Part shown: piece by piece, positions 20,334 through 31,200 of the stretch
How the letters are laid out: every line of letters starts with the position of its first letter
How positions within the stretch are numbered: position 1 is the first letter of the stretch
DNA from: Darksidea phi
Lineage: Eukaryota; Ascomycota; Dothideomycetes; Pleosporales; Lentitheciaceae
Assembly (NCBI GenBank): GCA_030770425.1
Contig: JASJFT010000167.1
Coordinates: forward strand, 39,197 to 103,196
Direction of reading: 5' to 3'
Length of the DNA stretch: 64,000 bases
Program-made: the position numbers and the translations under genes
Notes under the pieces: model-generated
The model's database searches: none
Told to the model about the DNA's origin: nothing
What the model saw: only the letters and a program-made list of their open reading frames with translations

Positions 20334-22329
20334 ATGACAAAGGCTCTCGGAACCTTTCGGGCCTTTTATTTGGTAGCCCTCTGCTGTGTAGGATCATTTC
20401 TCTTTGCATACGACACTGGTGTCATTGGAGGTGTCCTCACGTTGACATCCTTCCAAAATGATTTCAGATACACCAAAGCCCACAGCGCAACCGTCGGCTC
20501 AAATTCGACCAGCCTACTCCAGGCCGGAGGTGCGTCTCGATATCTACCAAAACCTCACCCGTTAAGGCCTTTTCACTGACAGATAGCAATCGCAGCCTTC
20601 TTTGCTTGTTTCTTCGTCTGGCCCTTCACAGCACGCTTCGGTCGTAGATGGTCCATCGTTCTGGCCTCGCTGATTTTCAGCGTCGGCGCCGTCGTGCAGA
20701 CCATCAACACCCACTCTCTTGTAGCCTTCTACGTAGCTCGTGTCATTAGTGGCATTGGCGTTGGGATGGCCACCGTCATCATTCCCATGTTTAGTGCTGA
20801 GATGGCTCAAAGCAAATACGAGGCATGCTTGGTAGCATGTTTCAGTTCTTCTTCACTTGCGGTGTCATGACATCATACTGGGTCGACTATGCTGTTGCGA
20901 AACATGTCAAACCCTCGACCAAGCAGTGGCAAATTCCTATCGGTTTGCAGCTTGTCCCCGGTGGTATCCTTGGGCTTGGTATGATACTCTGTAAAGAAAG
21001 CGTCCGATGGCTCGCGAAGAGGGGGAGAATGGAGGAAGCCATTCAGTCCCTGATCTGGGTTCGAGGTGGCGACGATACTCCTGAGGTACGAGAGGAGTAA
21101 GTGCTGCTCTTTTCTGTGATGGATACTAACTAGTAACCAAAAGAGAGGATTTCTGGTGCTGACTACATCTTATGCAGGTTCGAGGAGATTGTTGCTGGAA
21201 TCAGAGAAGAAGAACGACTCACAGAGGGTCGGACATGGAAGGAACTCCTATTACCCGCCAACCGGTCCCGTGTGATATTAGCTATTACTCTTCAGATCGG
21301 TATGTTTCAAAAATATGGGATGCACTGTTCTCTCGTTTTACTGATACGTGTCTTTGCTTAGGCGTACAACTCACGGGGAATACTTCATTAGCATACTGTA
21401 CGTAAAGTCCCTTATTCATGGTGAGTCAACTCTATGTCCTAACCTGATGCAGATGCGCCGCAAGTCTTTCAGGCAGTCGGGGCTGGAAGCAGCAGTCTTC
21501 TAATAAGCGGATTCTTCGGCGTTGTGAAGGTCATTTCTTGCTTATTCTTCTTGCTGTTTCTGGTTGAGCGTATCGGACGAAGATGGGCTCTAATCTCAGG
21601 AGCATTTTTGATGGGTTCATACATGCTCATCATTGCTATACTGACTGTAACCCACCCGCCCGATATAAACGGAGGCTTCACAAGTACAGGCGTGGCGGCA
21701 GTAACAATGGTGTATTTAGAAGCAAGTTCGTATTCTTCCTCTCCTCACAACCTAACCTGACACAAGCACGTGAAAGCTGATTAATTGTCTTAGTGAGCTA
21801 CAACATTTCATGGGGACCTGTATCTTGGGTAAGTGGTCTGCTGCATACCTCATTCACCTATTCTCCAGCCTTCTAATGGGACACTATAGCTCTACATGAG
21901 CGAGATCTTCCCGTCCAGAATCCGTGAGGCTGGCATTGCCATTGGTACCTCCACTCAATGGCTCTTTAATTTCGTCTTCTCACAAGTCACCCCCCACGCA
22001 GTCAAGAACCTTGGCTGGAAGATGTTCTTAATGTTCTCCATATTCAATTATGCATTAGTCTTGTTCGCCTGGTTCTTTATCAAAGAGGTAGGTGGTGCTA
22101 GCCAATTGCAGCTGAGACATGAGATGCGTGCTGACAATTCCTTCAGACAAAATCTAAATCACTTGAGGAGATGGAGATCCGTGAGTACCTCCGGGACGGA
22201 TTTGGCAGGATATCTTGATAATGATGCTTTATAGTATTCGGATCCCCCATTGCTCATATCCGCCACGACGAGGCGGGAAAGGCCAACTCCAGCTTCATCG
22301 AAGAAGTGACGGAGTCGAAGCAAGAATAG
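20334..22329 (+). CDS. MFS sugar-porter-type transporter, with one-base frameshift
   Basis: Inferred exons: 20334-20529, 20587-21096, 21178-21299, 21362-21397, 21453-21725, 21794-21828, 21890-22087, 22147-22180 and 22235-22329. Family motifs are FLFAYDTGVIGG in TM1, ARFGRRW in the first loop, SGIGVGMATVIIPMFSAEMA, WLAKRGRMEEA, VERIGRRWALISG and SEIFPSRIREAGIA, all typical of fungal sugar:H+ symporters with 12 TM helices. In exon 2 the frame slips at about 20814-20819: AEMAQSK must change frame to reach RGMLGSMFQFFF, explained by loss of one A in an AAA run. All other splice phases agree with one missing base. This is either a true inactivating mutation or a sequence error. The intron at 21726 uses a weak GTTCGT donor. 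It shares its promoter with the sulfatase and probably imports the (sulfated) sugar product. Confidence 0.8.
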
Positions 22330-23454
22330 ATAGTGAAGCATTCAAGATACTCTTGACACCCGGCGTCTGCCGGGTGGGGTGAGAGTGTGTATTGGTTCAG
22401 GGATGCGGGGTATGAGCAGGCTGCTAGAGTAGATTCAGTAGATAGCTCTAGCACCTGCATCGGAACAAAATGGACATGATGAAATACATTACTACCCTAT
22501 CTTGTGTGCGGAGCAAAGACGGTTATTGGAACAGTCTCTTGACTTCATGAGTCGACAAGTCAATCCAGGCGACTTTGATCCACGGCCATCATGCTCCCCT
22601 CCATTCAGCATGACATATTCGTACTTCCGGCTTTTCAGGTCTATTTGCGCCTTCTTAGGCCTCCACACGTCTCACTTTTGCTGCGCGCTTAACCATACCA
22701 TAGGCGAAATCTCTCCAAATCAAAAATTAATTGTTTGGCCCAAGATGCCACTAAAGCTACACAATCCACTGTATCCACTCAGGGTTCCCAATCAGTCCCA
22801 AATCCCGTCTCCCCTTCTCGGTTTGCAGGTCCCCGTATATCTCCGCGTCAGTGACCACTCTGGCAATTACTATAAGATTTTTATAATTATTAAGCTATAT
22901 TTCTAGTAAGTAGCTAATAAACGTGCGAGAGATAATATTTTTAATAGTAATGTTTATAGCTTTAATAAGAGAAACTTTATAATAAGTATAATTTAGCTTA
23001 AAATAGTTATTATATATTTAAATCATGGAGAAAAGCTAAAGGCTATCTAGTTAAGTAATTAAAAGTGAGTAACAGTAATTTATAGTATTACCAATAGTAG
23101 ATATAGAGTACTACCCTTTTTAGTAATTTAAAGCTTCCAAACCCCCGGTGGTAAAAGGAATTGCGAGAACTTAGGACAGAAAGCTTGGGGGGTCCCTGGG
23201 TTGTGTTTCCTTCATGGCGCATGGCCTGTACAAGAGCACTCTGAGAAGTGGATTTCGCATGGATGAATTCGAGTAGTAATCAATATAGAAGCTATTAGAA
23301 TGAAAGTCAAGTAATAATGATAGGACTGTATACTCTCTATACCAATACTATTAAAGTAGGTTTCCTAGCCCTAAATATGTATAAGGCGTTAATATACACT
23401 AGTTCTATAGAAGAGGGAAGTTTACTATATCCTAGCTTACTAATTAGTAATCGG
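22330..23454. other. Intergenic with AT-rich island
   Basis: The first 540 bp after the transporter have ordinary composition and no convincing gene; a 134-aa open frame at 22502-22906 has no recognisable features. From about 22870 to 23130 the sequence is strongly AT-rich with many TAATA/TTTATA runs, as in RIP-decayed repeats. A second AT-rich part follows at about 23280-23450. Confidence 0.55.
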
Positions 23455-23935
23455 TATGTGCACTTCACACTGGGATCCACCCTCGATGTCAACGAAAAAA
23501 CTAGTTTCTTATACATGTATCCCGAACGTTTAGCTGCTGCTAACGTCGGAGCTCCAGGGCACATGGTATTTCTCGGCCACACACAAAACTGGCCAAATGG
23601 AGTTGCGGACGTACCAACTCTCTTCGACGATCGAATAGTCAACAAGACGGCTATTGCCGAGGTGCCTATTCAAATGATCGTTGGCGGCGAGGATAACACC
23701 ACTTACGGCAATACCGAGTTTTGGGGGTTGGGTCCAAGAAACTCCAGGCGATCAAGAGGACCCAATGCCGAAAGAAAAGGGAAGACTCGACATGCTTAAG
23801 GAAATACGAGATCTATGGGAAGCAGATGGGATAAAGGCTACCTTTGAGGTTGTTGAGGGCGTGGGGCATGAATCCGATGGTGTCAGAGAGGATGTTCTGC
23901 ATTTTTTGAAGCCGTTGATCCAGGAAGGTTACTGA
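23455..23935 (+). pseudogene. Alpha/beta-hydrolase, C-terminal fragment with frameshift
   Basis: The readable part starts at about KTSFLYMYPERLAAANVGAP (the helix after the nucleophile) and continues through EVPIQMIVGGED to TEFWG. The frame then shifts by one base at a GGGGG run near 23727 into WVQETPGD, EKGRLDMLKEIRDLWEADGI, VEGVGHESDGV with the likely catalytic His, and LHFLKPLIQEGY. Deleting one G restores a continuous C-terminal half. The nucleophile motif GxSxG and everything before it are missing; upstream sequence is AT-rich. It therefore looks like the C-terminal half of the family whose N-terminal piece lies at 12313-12567. It is non-functional as read. Confidence 0.65.
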
Positions 23936-24953
23936 AAGGATTGTACTTTGAGGTGCAGTCGCTTTATGGCGGGTGATAAGCGAAGCGTAGAAGTCAAGTA
24001 GTGTGGAAGAGTATAGGAGTAAAGGTTAAGAGTGACTGAAACGCGACGCGTTGAAACAGTCTGAAGCAATACAGAATTGCGACCTTGAGCGTGATCCAAG
24101 TTGTATCATGTACGTCAGCGTGTCTGGATGCACCTCCCCAAGCACCCTCTTTCTCGTCACTGCTCCTACCCCACACTGGTCCAGAAGCAAGCGGAGTTGT
24201 TGGGCTCGTGATGGCCTCGAAAGGCGCTGCTCGTTATTGCGATGGGTTCGGCCGACGTCGTCATTTAGATCCTTGCGCATGTTATCGAGGATGTGTATAG
24301 CACATGTTGAAACAATCACCATCTTCCCACTGTAGCCCCTCATTGTCGTACATTCCACGATGTATGGCGAACCCGATGACTGGCCCCCAACGCAAGCGCC
24401 TCGATGCCGAAAGTCTATACAATCATGACCTCGCTTCCAATAAAGCCTTCAGCCAAGCCTACACCCCCCACTCCAACTGGGCTCGCCAACGCATCCACGA
24501 TTCAAAGACCCCGAATACCGGTCAAAGAACTCTATGTCCTATCATCCCGCGCAAAAGCCCTCATCTGCGGGTGCGTCGCATTGAATAATATTGTCGCACA
24601 CCTCATTACTGCCGTGGAGCCACTACAGGCAATATAGCCTGCAGGTATCACGGATGGATATATTTTTGATGTACAGCAGAAAGCTACTAATGTCTGCTGT
24701 GTCTTCCATGAGCTTGAGGCGCAAATGTGTGAAGCCTAAGCCGTACTCGATGAGAGCAAGAAAGAAAAGGGGAAAGAGAAACATTCCGGCGATGAGAGAG
24801 ATGTCAAATGGTACGAGGAGAGAAGAGCAGTTTTTGCGGTATTGAGTAAGCATGGGGATAAGTTGATGCCGCCACAGTGGTGCTATGGGAAACGGATTGC
24901 TAGAAGATTAGGAATGAGTACATGAACTGACGTTTGCGCAGTACCTAGCGCGC
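23936..24953. other. Intergenic with decayed fragments
   Basis: No complete gene. A tetratricopeptide-repeat remnant is on the minus strand at 24089-24175. Short open frames at 24404-24637 (+) and 24623-24853 (-) have no recognisable family; the latter contains one hydrophobic stretch (SLIAGMFLFPLFFLALIEYG) and might be an exon of an unrecognised membrane protein. Confidence 0.4.
24089..24175 (-). pseudogene. Tetratricopeptide repeat (kinesin-light-chain type) remnant
   Basis: A minus-strand frame reads AVTRKRVLGEVHPDTLTYM, very close to the RKRVLGEEHPDTLTSM consensus of the TPR units found in fungal NB-ARC/NACHT-TPR proteins. Only about one repeat remains and the flanks do not continue it. 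It is a relic of a larger repeat protein. Confidence 0.4.
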
Positions 24954-27027
24954 TCAATAGAACGTGCCCGGTTCCACAATCCATCCGATGAGCCCTGCAG
25001 CAACAATCCAACCCAAAGAAAGATACAGGGCCAGCAATTGTCTAGATCGTAACACTTCCCAACCCGTCATGCTCGTCTTCATGCTTGCTGGCTTCCCCAC
25101 ACTTTCTCTCCGCTTTCTTTTGTCATCTCCTATACTCGCATATATCTGCGGATACATTGGTCTAAACCACTCGCTCATCATTCTCGCTGGGTTCGTCTTC
25201 CACCCTTCAACATGCCCCGTATTCAGCCCCATGTCATTCAACAGCAGATCAGCATACAACGTAGCATGCGAGCCAATATGCACACCCTTCCTCCCATGCG
25301 CAGCAAATGTATTCGATTGCCACTTGTAAAACTTCTCAATTTCTATATGAACAATCAGCCTTGCCAGTGTCATACTCCTATATCGTCTCTACGACCCTTG
25401 AATACGAGAACATGATACCCGCATCACCCACGCGGTAGATCGCTAGGTGGACGTAAATAATCTTACCTGCATTCATAGTTTTGGCATCTGGCAGATCTAT
25501 GTTGCCAAGGAAGTACTCAGCAATCCAGTGCGCGGAGGTGTAGGCGACGGTCGGGTTGAGCAGGGAATATGCGAAGCCATTGAATGCGATGCTACGGTAT
25601 GGTATGGATGCCGTAGATCTAGAATGCGTGGTAGCGGGTGGCACGATGAGCCGGTAAAGTGTTAGATGCGGGAGATCATTTGGGTTGGGGGTGGTGCGGG
25701 GATGCGTTATGCCGAGTTGATGGAGGGTGGTGTTCGTAAAGAAAGGGAAGGCCTGATGAGGTTAGCTGAGAAAGCTGGTTTGGCTCATCGTTACGTACGA
25801 TTTTGTACCCAGTAGCCCAAAGAATTTTATCCGCGTTTAGTGTCAATGACGTGCCATTCTTTCCTTGGACTTCGACTCCAGACTCTGATATCGAACTGAC
25901 CGAGCCTTCAACAATGCGAATTTTTTTCGCTCGCACGAGGTCTAGATAGCCTTTTGGAGCGACATGGAGTGCCCCAGAAAGCGCTGCTCGTAATGGGTGA
26001 TTTGGTATTGTTTCAAACAGATCCGTCTGACCACAGGATGTCTTCATGTCCATCTCCACGCATTGGAACACTTTATCCGTGATCCATTTCCCGGTTGGAG
26101 TCTCCCCAATCCAGTGATGGAATGAATCCGGGTGAGTTGCAAAAGGAAGCCATGCGTTCTTTGAATAAAATCAGTGTAAGCGTAGAGGGCGGTTGTAGGT
26201 AGCATACCAAGAATCTAGAGAAGAGTACACGTTCGAAGTATATCGCACCCATCAATACCGATCTCGGCGATAGCCAGTGAGGTCGTCTGTAAACAAGTGT
26301 AACTTGCGGTGTATTGTTCCGCTCTTTCGCCCACGTTCCCTTTGCAATCACAGTCGCGAGATCAATTGCTGACTTTCCTGCTCCAACGACTAACGTATGG
26401 CTGGAAGTGGACAGAATGCGGCGCGTATTTGGGTTTCCAACATCCGCGGAGTGTAAAATCTTGGGTAGCGAATTTAACGCAGTGCTGTGCGGTACTTTCG
26501 GGATGTTCTTTGAATGGTAAAGTCCATTACATGCAATTACGAACTTGAAGTGATTTTCAAACTCGCCGTCTTCGTCGAATCCTATGATGCGCCATGATTG
26601 GGATTCTGCGATCCAACTAACATCACGGACTTCGCTCTTGAACCTTACATGGTTTCTCAGATTATACGTCTCCGCAAACGTATTAATATACGTGTTGATG
26701 TCGTCCGCTTCCACATGCGCTCCGACTCTTCTTAGGTGCTCCGGATACTTGAAACCGGGGATTTCGTAAGTAAGAGCCGGGGAATTGCTCGCTAGACCTG
26801 GATAGACGTGTTCTTTTGACCACACGCCGCCGAGACTGGATTGCTTTTCAAAGACGGTGATGGATGAGAAGGCGTTGTTGGTTTCGCATAGAAGTACTTT
26901 GGCAGTTACAAGACCGTAGAGTCCTTACACAGGTATCAGCACAGCCGAACATGAGTAGTTTACGTTCTGAAAACCACAACGTACCCGCGCCAATTATCGC
27001 GACGTTGGTCTCGTTGCTCGAAAGCAT
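24954..27027 (-). CDS. FMO-type flavin-dependent monooxygenase
   Basis: Exons are 27027-26985, 26923-26208, 26158-25799, 25752-25467 and 25342-24954 (introns 46-124 nt), giving 597 aa. The N-terminal FAD motif IIGAGLYGL is created by splicing exon 1 to 2. FEKQSSLGGVW, a second Rossmann motif VVGAGKSAIDLA for NADPH, and the ATGY motif (LWATGYKI) follow, as in flavin-containing and Baeyer-Villiger-like monooxygenases. The FMO fingerprint FxGxxxHxxxY is degenerate here (LPKILHSADV). A hydrophobic C-terminal segment (LLALYLSLGWIVAAGLIGWI) is a probable membrane anchor. It likely oxygenates a small lipophilic substrate. It is divergent from the PaxC-like prenyltransferase across 757 bp, suggesting a role in that pathway. 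Canonical indole-diterpene loci use a different flavoprotein family (PaxM-type), not seen here. Confidence 0.85.
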
Positions 27028-27784
27028 CACGATGTTTTATTTTCCACGGGAAGAGGGGACCAAGGTTTTTGTGGTAGCAGTCTGCGAGCCATGCTGTGAA
27101 CAAGGTGGGCATGATGCAGGGCTAAACGAGGGGCGCACGCAATACGGTCTCGTATCAAATAAGCAATATCTGCACTACGCTCACATCGAGCTTGGACCTG
27201 TCGGCTAGTACTTTTCTCTAATCCTTGATTCGAGACTACGAGTTGCCACTAAAATAGATCTTCCTTATCAGCTCATAGGTGCCTGAATTCATACTCACAT
27301 ACGATAAAACCTAGGCAATGTTACGATCCTCTGCCGGGGCAGTTCTGACCCGGACAGACATCCACCAATAGGGTTCCTCGAGGCAATGACTTGCATAACC
27401 CAACCGTCCGGGACAGTCGTTCCATTGCATGACCATCTCAATATTGCAACGTCAACGGCGTATTTATTATCCCGCATCAGCACTAATGTTATATCCAGCA
27501 GAGCTAGCGGTACCAACCTGGTCGATGTAGGCGTCGATCACAGAAAAGATGGCTAGCAAGGATGCAATCTGCAGGAGTATGGTTATCCCTCGCAAAGCGA
27601 AGAGAAACACCTGATATTGGATGTCTCGCATGGTCGCACCACTCCGGTACCCAGGCCGAGGCAATCAGGCAACAGCTACTCCTGCTAGAATAGGTGAAGG
27701 AGTCTTGATATTAGATGTCAACCCTGCGATGGAGTCTTTTCATCTCACACCTCTGAATCGCGCACCACAATCCATTCTTCAAAG
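27028..27784. promoter_or_regulatory. Divergent region between FMO and prenyltransferase genes
   Basis: This 757-bp region probably holds both promoters. A minus-strand open frame at 27467-27664 encodes one TM-like stretch (ALRGITILLQIASLLAIFSV) and might be an unrecognised small membrane protein exon, but no partner exon was established. Confidence 0.4.
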
Positions 27785-28895
27785 ATGGCTACTTACATCA
27801 TCGAAGTGCTCTTCCTCCTCGCCGAGCTTGTAGCCCGCCACATTTCACCATTACTCGCATCTCTTTCCAAGCGCACTGTCCTCAGTGCGGCCAAGTCTAC
27901 TACCAGCAATCCCACACGAGCCTTCCAGTGCCCATACGACTACATTCTCCACATCTACGGACCCCGGCACTTCGCGAAGATCATAGCGCATCTCCGCCCG
28001 GAGCTTGAGCAAACAGACCCACGACTTCACACTCTAGCTCTCGAAGTCCTTGACGCCGTTCACTTCGGCGCCATCCTCGTCGATGATATCACCGACGACT
28101 CCAAGCTCCGAAAGGGCCAACCGGCCGCTCATCACATCTACGGCTCTTCCGAGACGGTCAACCGCGCCTATCTCGTTATCTTAAACATCATCATGAAGTG
28201 CCAGAGGGAGCGTCCGGAACTAGTACCGTTCATTCTCGACTGCATCACTGAGATCCACCAAGGTGCGTGGGAAGCTTTTTCGCTCAAGCTACAGTACATG
28301 TACTGACTTTAAGCTCCAGGTCAAGATGACTCCCTCGTATGGCGTCGGGATGGCTTTCCCTTCCCACCGAAGGCGGAAGATGCTCTTCAGCGGTACCGTC
28401 AATGCGCATTGATGAAAACGGGCGCTATGTTCAAGCTCGTGGGGCAGCTCATCACATGCTCACATGAGTTGGACGACTTGATGAATGAGTACGGGTACGT
28501 TCACTTTTCGAGGCCAAATTTCTTTAGTGCTAAAATTAGCTTATAGTTGGTACTGTCAGCTGCAAAACGATTGCAAGAATGTCTTTTCCTCCGACGTGGT
28601 CGCTGCAAAGGGCGCACTTGCCGAGGATCTGACAAACGGCGAATACTCCTACCCCATCCTTGTTGGGCTTTACGCCTCACCGGTCATCAAGAATGCTATC
28701 AAATATGCTTTTGGTCCACGGAAGAACAGCAACTCAGAGTCTGGAGCAGCGTTTCACAAGGCTGTGCTCGCTCTGCAAAGCAAAGAGGTGCGCGATGTAT
28801 GCTTGAAGGAGTTAGACGATGCGCGACATCGTAACCAGCATTTTGCCGCTCTTTGGGGCCGGCAAGAGGCCATGTCTATCTCTTCTTGCGTGTAA
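27785..28895 (+). CDS. PaxC-like prenyltransferase (indole-terpenoid type)
   Basis: Exons are 27785-28262, 28320-28494 and 28547-28895, giving 333 aa. The protein has the isoprenoid-synthase fold but belongs with the fungal indole-diterpene prenyltransferases (PaxC/AtmC group) by these motifs: the first Asp-rich site LVDDITDDS (Asp100-Asp105), then RKGQPAAHHIYGSSETVNRAY, GQDDSLVWRRDGFP and, in place of a second DDxxD, QLQNDCKNV. NGEYSYPI also follows. This group transfers a geranylgeranyl or farnesyl chain to indole-3-glycerol phosphate or a similar acceptor. Which chain and acceptor are used here is unknown. No dedicated GGPP synthase lies nearby. Flanked by the FMO and the PaxB-like cyclase, it is probably the core enzyme of a small terpenoid locus. 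Confidence 0.88.
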
Positions 28896-29562
28896 CATTA
28901 AAAAACATTATTTTTAGGGTCATTCCGGGTACGTTCTCGTCTTGTAACCATGAAACCATAGCCGTACCTGCGGTACCGTAGTATCCATAGTACCCTGCAG
29001 CGTCATTCGCAAACATTACTTCTTGCACGTTACCGGACATTCTCTTCAATCAAAACGCTATTATCCGGCGGATAGTCGCAGAGCGAAGCTTCTCTTTTTT
29101 TCGGGTTCCGAAGACACGATCTGAATACGATACGCTTCTCGTATTGCAAGAACGCCAGCGCAGGGGAGACGCCGATAACGAATACACGGTCACGACACTC
29201 CACCCATCCAGAAGCGTGAACAACGGTTATTTTAGAGCTGCCACGCGTGAAATCGGCCCACCTGTGGTTCCCCTGACCGATGTCGTGTTCAGCTTCAGCC
29301 GTTGGCCTAGAACTTGCTAGCATCATGACATTGTGTGCCCTGACGCGGGATGGTGGCTCGTATCGACTTCCAAGATGGTCGATAACTAAATATGAAGGTG
29401 CCTGTAGATATGGGAAGCACAATGTAGCGCCATGTTCGGATATCTGAGGGCATGCCGCTTAATTTTAAACTTTTCTGTAAGAGTACCCTCACCTAACGTT
29501 CTCTAACCATCATCATCCTCATTACCATTAGGACATAGAACGCACTGCACAAGAAAGCAGAA
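28896..29562. other. Intergenic between prenyltransferase and cyclase
   Basis: This 667-bp stretch has no recognised gene. It contains a GGTACCG-type inverted repeat near 28970-28995 and a 130-aa minus-strand open frame (29030-29422) without family features. It probably contains the cyclase promoter. Confidence 0.4.
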
Positions 29563-30399
29563 ATGGCCTTTAAGCTCCCAACACTCCCGCTAAGTCCCAT
29601 TGACGCCCAAAACAACCCTTCAGACTTGTACCTTTGGGTACAAGACTACCTCACCATCATAATGGGCCTCCTCTGGATAACAGCATACATACTCTACATT
29701 CGCCAATCGTACCTTGATGCGTCCTACGGCATGTCCATCCTCTCCCTGTAAGTTGCCATACCACAAGAAGGGCTCACGCTCAAAAGCACAGATGCACAAA
29801 TGTAGCATGGGAGCTCATCTACGGACTTTTCTACCCCCCTGGAGTAGGCGAGTTCGTCACGTTCCTACCCTACTTTGTTGTTGATCTAGGGCTCGTCTAT
29901 ACGACCATCAAATTTGGGCCTAATGAGTGGAAGCAATCCGTGCTTTTCCGAAATAACATCCACTGGATTATTTTGGTTGGCACGGGGATGCTGACGTGGG
30001 GGCAATGGGCATTTGCGGTGGCTTTTGACGATCTCCATGAAGCGAGCTTCTGGAGCGGATTCGCATGTCAACTTGTTGTGGGTTGGGGCGCTTTAGCACA
30101 GCTGCTTGCGCGCGGCAGTGTGCGAGGCCATACTTTACAGATTTGGTATGCTTCTGCCATCGGCTATATACCTGTCCCTTGGCTGACTATGGAACAGGTT
30201 CTTCAGATTTACGGGTACGCTGTGCGCCATTGCTGTGTTTCAGTGGCGTGTATATAATTACCCTGCCGCCTACTCGTACGTCCGCACGCCGGTAGCAAAT
30301 TTTCTTTTCGTGGCTGCAGAGGTGGCGGAGTTTGCCTATCCACTCGTGTTTTTATATGTAAAGAAGTTTGAGCAAGGCGAGAAGAGGAAACGGACGTGA
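29563..30399 (+). CDS. PaxB-like integral-membrane terpene cyclase
   Basis: Exons are 29563-29747, 29792-30145 and 30198-30399 (introns 44 and 52 nt), giving 246 aa, the normal length for this family. Hydrophobic segments predict about seven TM helices. The family signatures are NVAWELIYG just after intron 1 and, near the end, PVANFLFVAAEVAEFAYPLVF; the acidic residues in these two blocks are thought to protonate the epoxide and start cyclisation in PaxB/Pyr4/AtmB enzymes. The intron at 30146 must be removed to give IWFFRFTGTLCAIAVFQWRV; reading through it gives unrelated sequence. It probably cyclises an epoxidised prenyl chain made by the neighbouring enzymes. A PaxM-type FAD epoxidase, the usual partner, is absent; the FMO could fill that role. 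Confidence 0.87.
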
Positions 30400-31200
30400 A
30401 ACGCGGTGTGTGCGCAAACCTTGACAGGCCTTCGTGTAATGTTCGATCAATCTAGTTTCTGCTTTGACATACTACCTAAAGACGACATGTTAAAAAGAGA
30501 CTAAGCAATTCACAACACAGTTCTTACAGAGTAATTTGTAAGCTCACACCAAATACCCGATATCGAAGTGATGGTTGACTATGGTACGAGTACCAAAAGA
30601 AATACGAGAAAGGATAAGACGACGCAGAAATGTTAGAATAAGCGAGCTATGGACAATTTTCGAGCTCAGGTGCTAAGCTAAACCGAGTGACGTTCCCATG
30701 CACGTCCACGATACGAGTAAAGCAAGCTACGCGTAATTCTTCAAATAGGTCTTCGGAAACCGAGTCTACCACTTTTGCCAAGTCCCCTTTCTATAATACA
30801 GCAGATCGTATAATTGGCGAAACGCCAATGCCTCTCGTGCTTGTTAGCAGCAAACGCAATATACGAGCTTGGCTTTGGTACTCAGCGTCCCGCAGCTGAT
30901 TTGCCTTCTTCGCTGCGTACATGGGGTATGCATCTATGCCACAAGAAACACTGCAGCTATTCAGACGTGGCATGTCTAGCCTTCTTGTCATGGCGAATAC
31001 GAAGCAGACCAGCACGAAAACCGGTTCGCATCATATTGTTGGGCTTTGTTTCGCACACCGTGTCGCTGTTGCGTATCTCATCGTCTTGGTATTCTACCTT
31101 ATCTTTTTATATCGCCATATTGAAAGCATAAGGGCTCAGATGCAGGGCCAGCATTTAGCAACGCGTCCACGTCCCTTCCATTCCAGACCGCAGAGAAATC
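30400..31200. other. Intergenic
   Basis: This 800-bp stretch between the cyclase and the membrane receptor contains only small open frames without recognisable features. Confidence 0.4.

Noticed and set aside
22502..22906. 134-codon plus-strand open frame after the transporter
   Set aside because: No signal peptide, domain or family pattern, and it runs into the AT-rich island.
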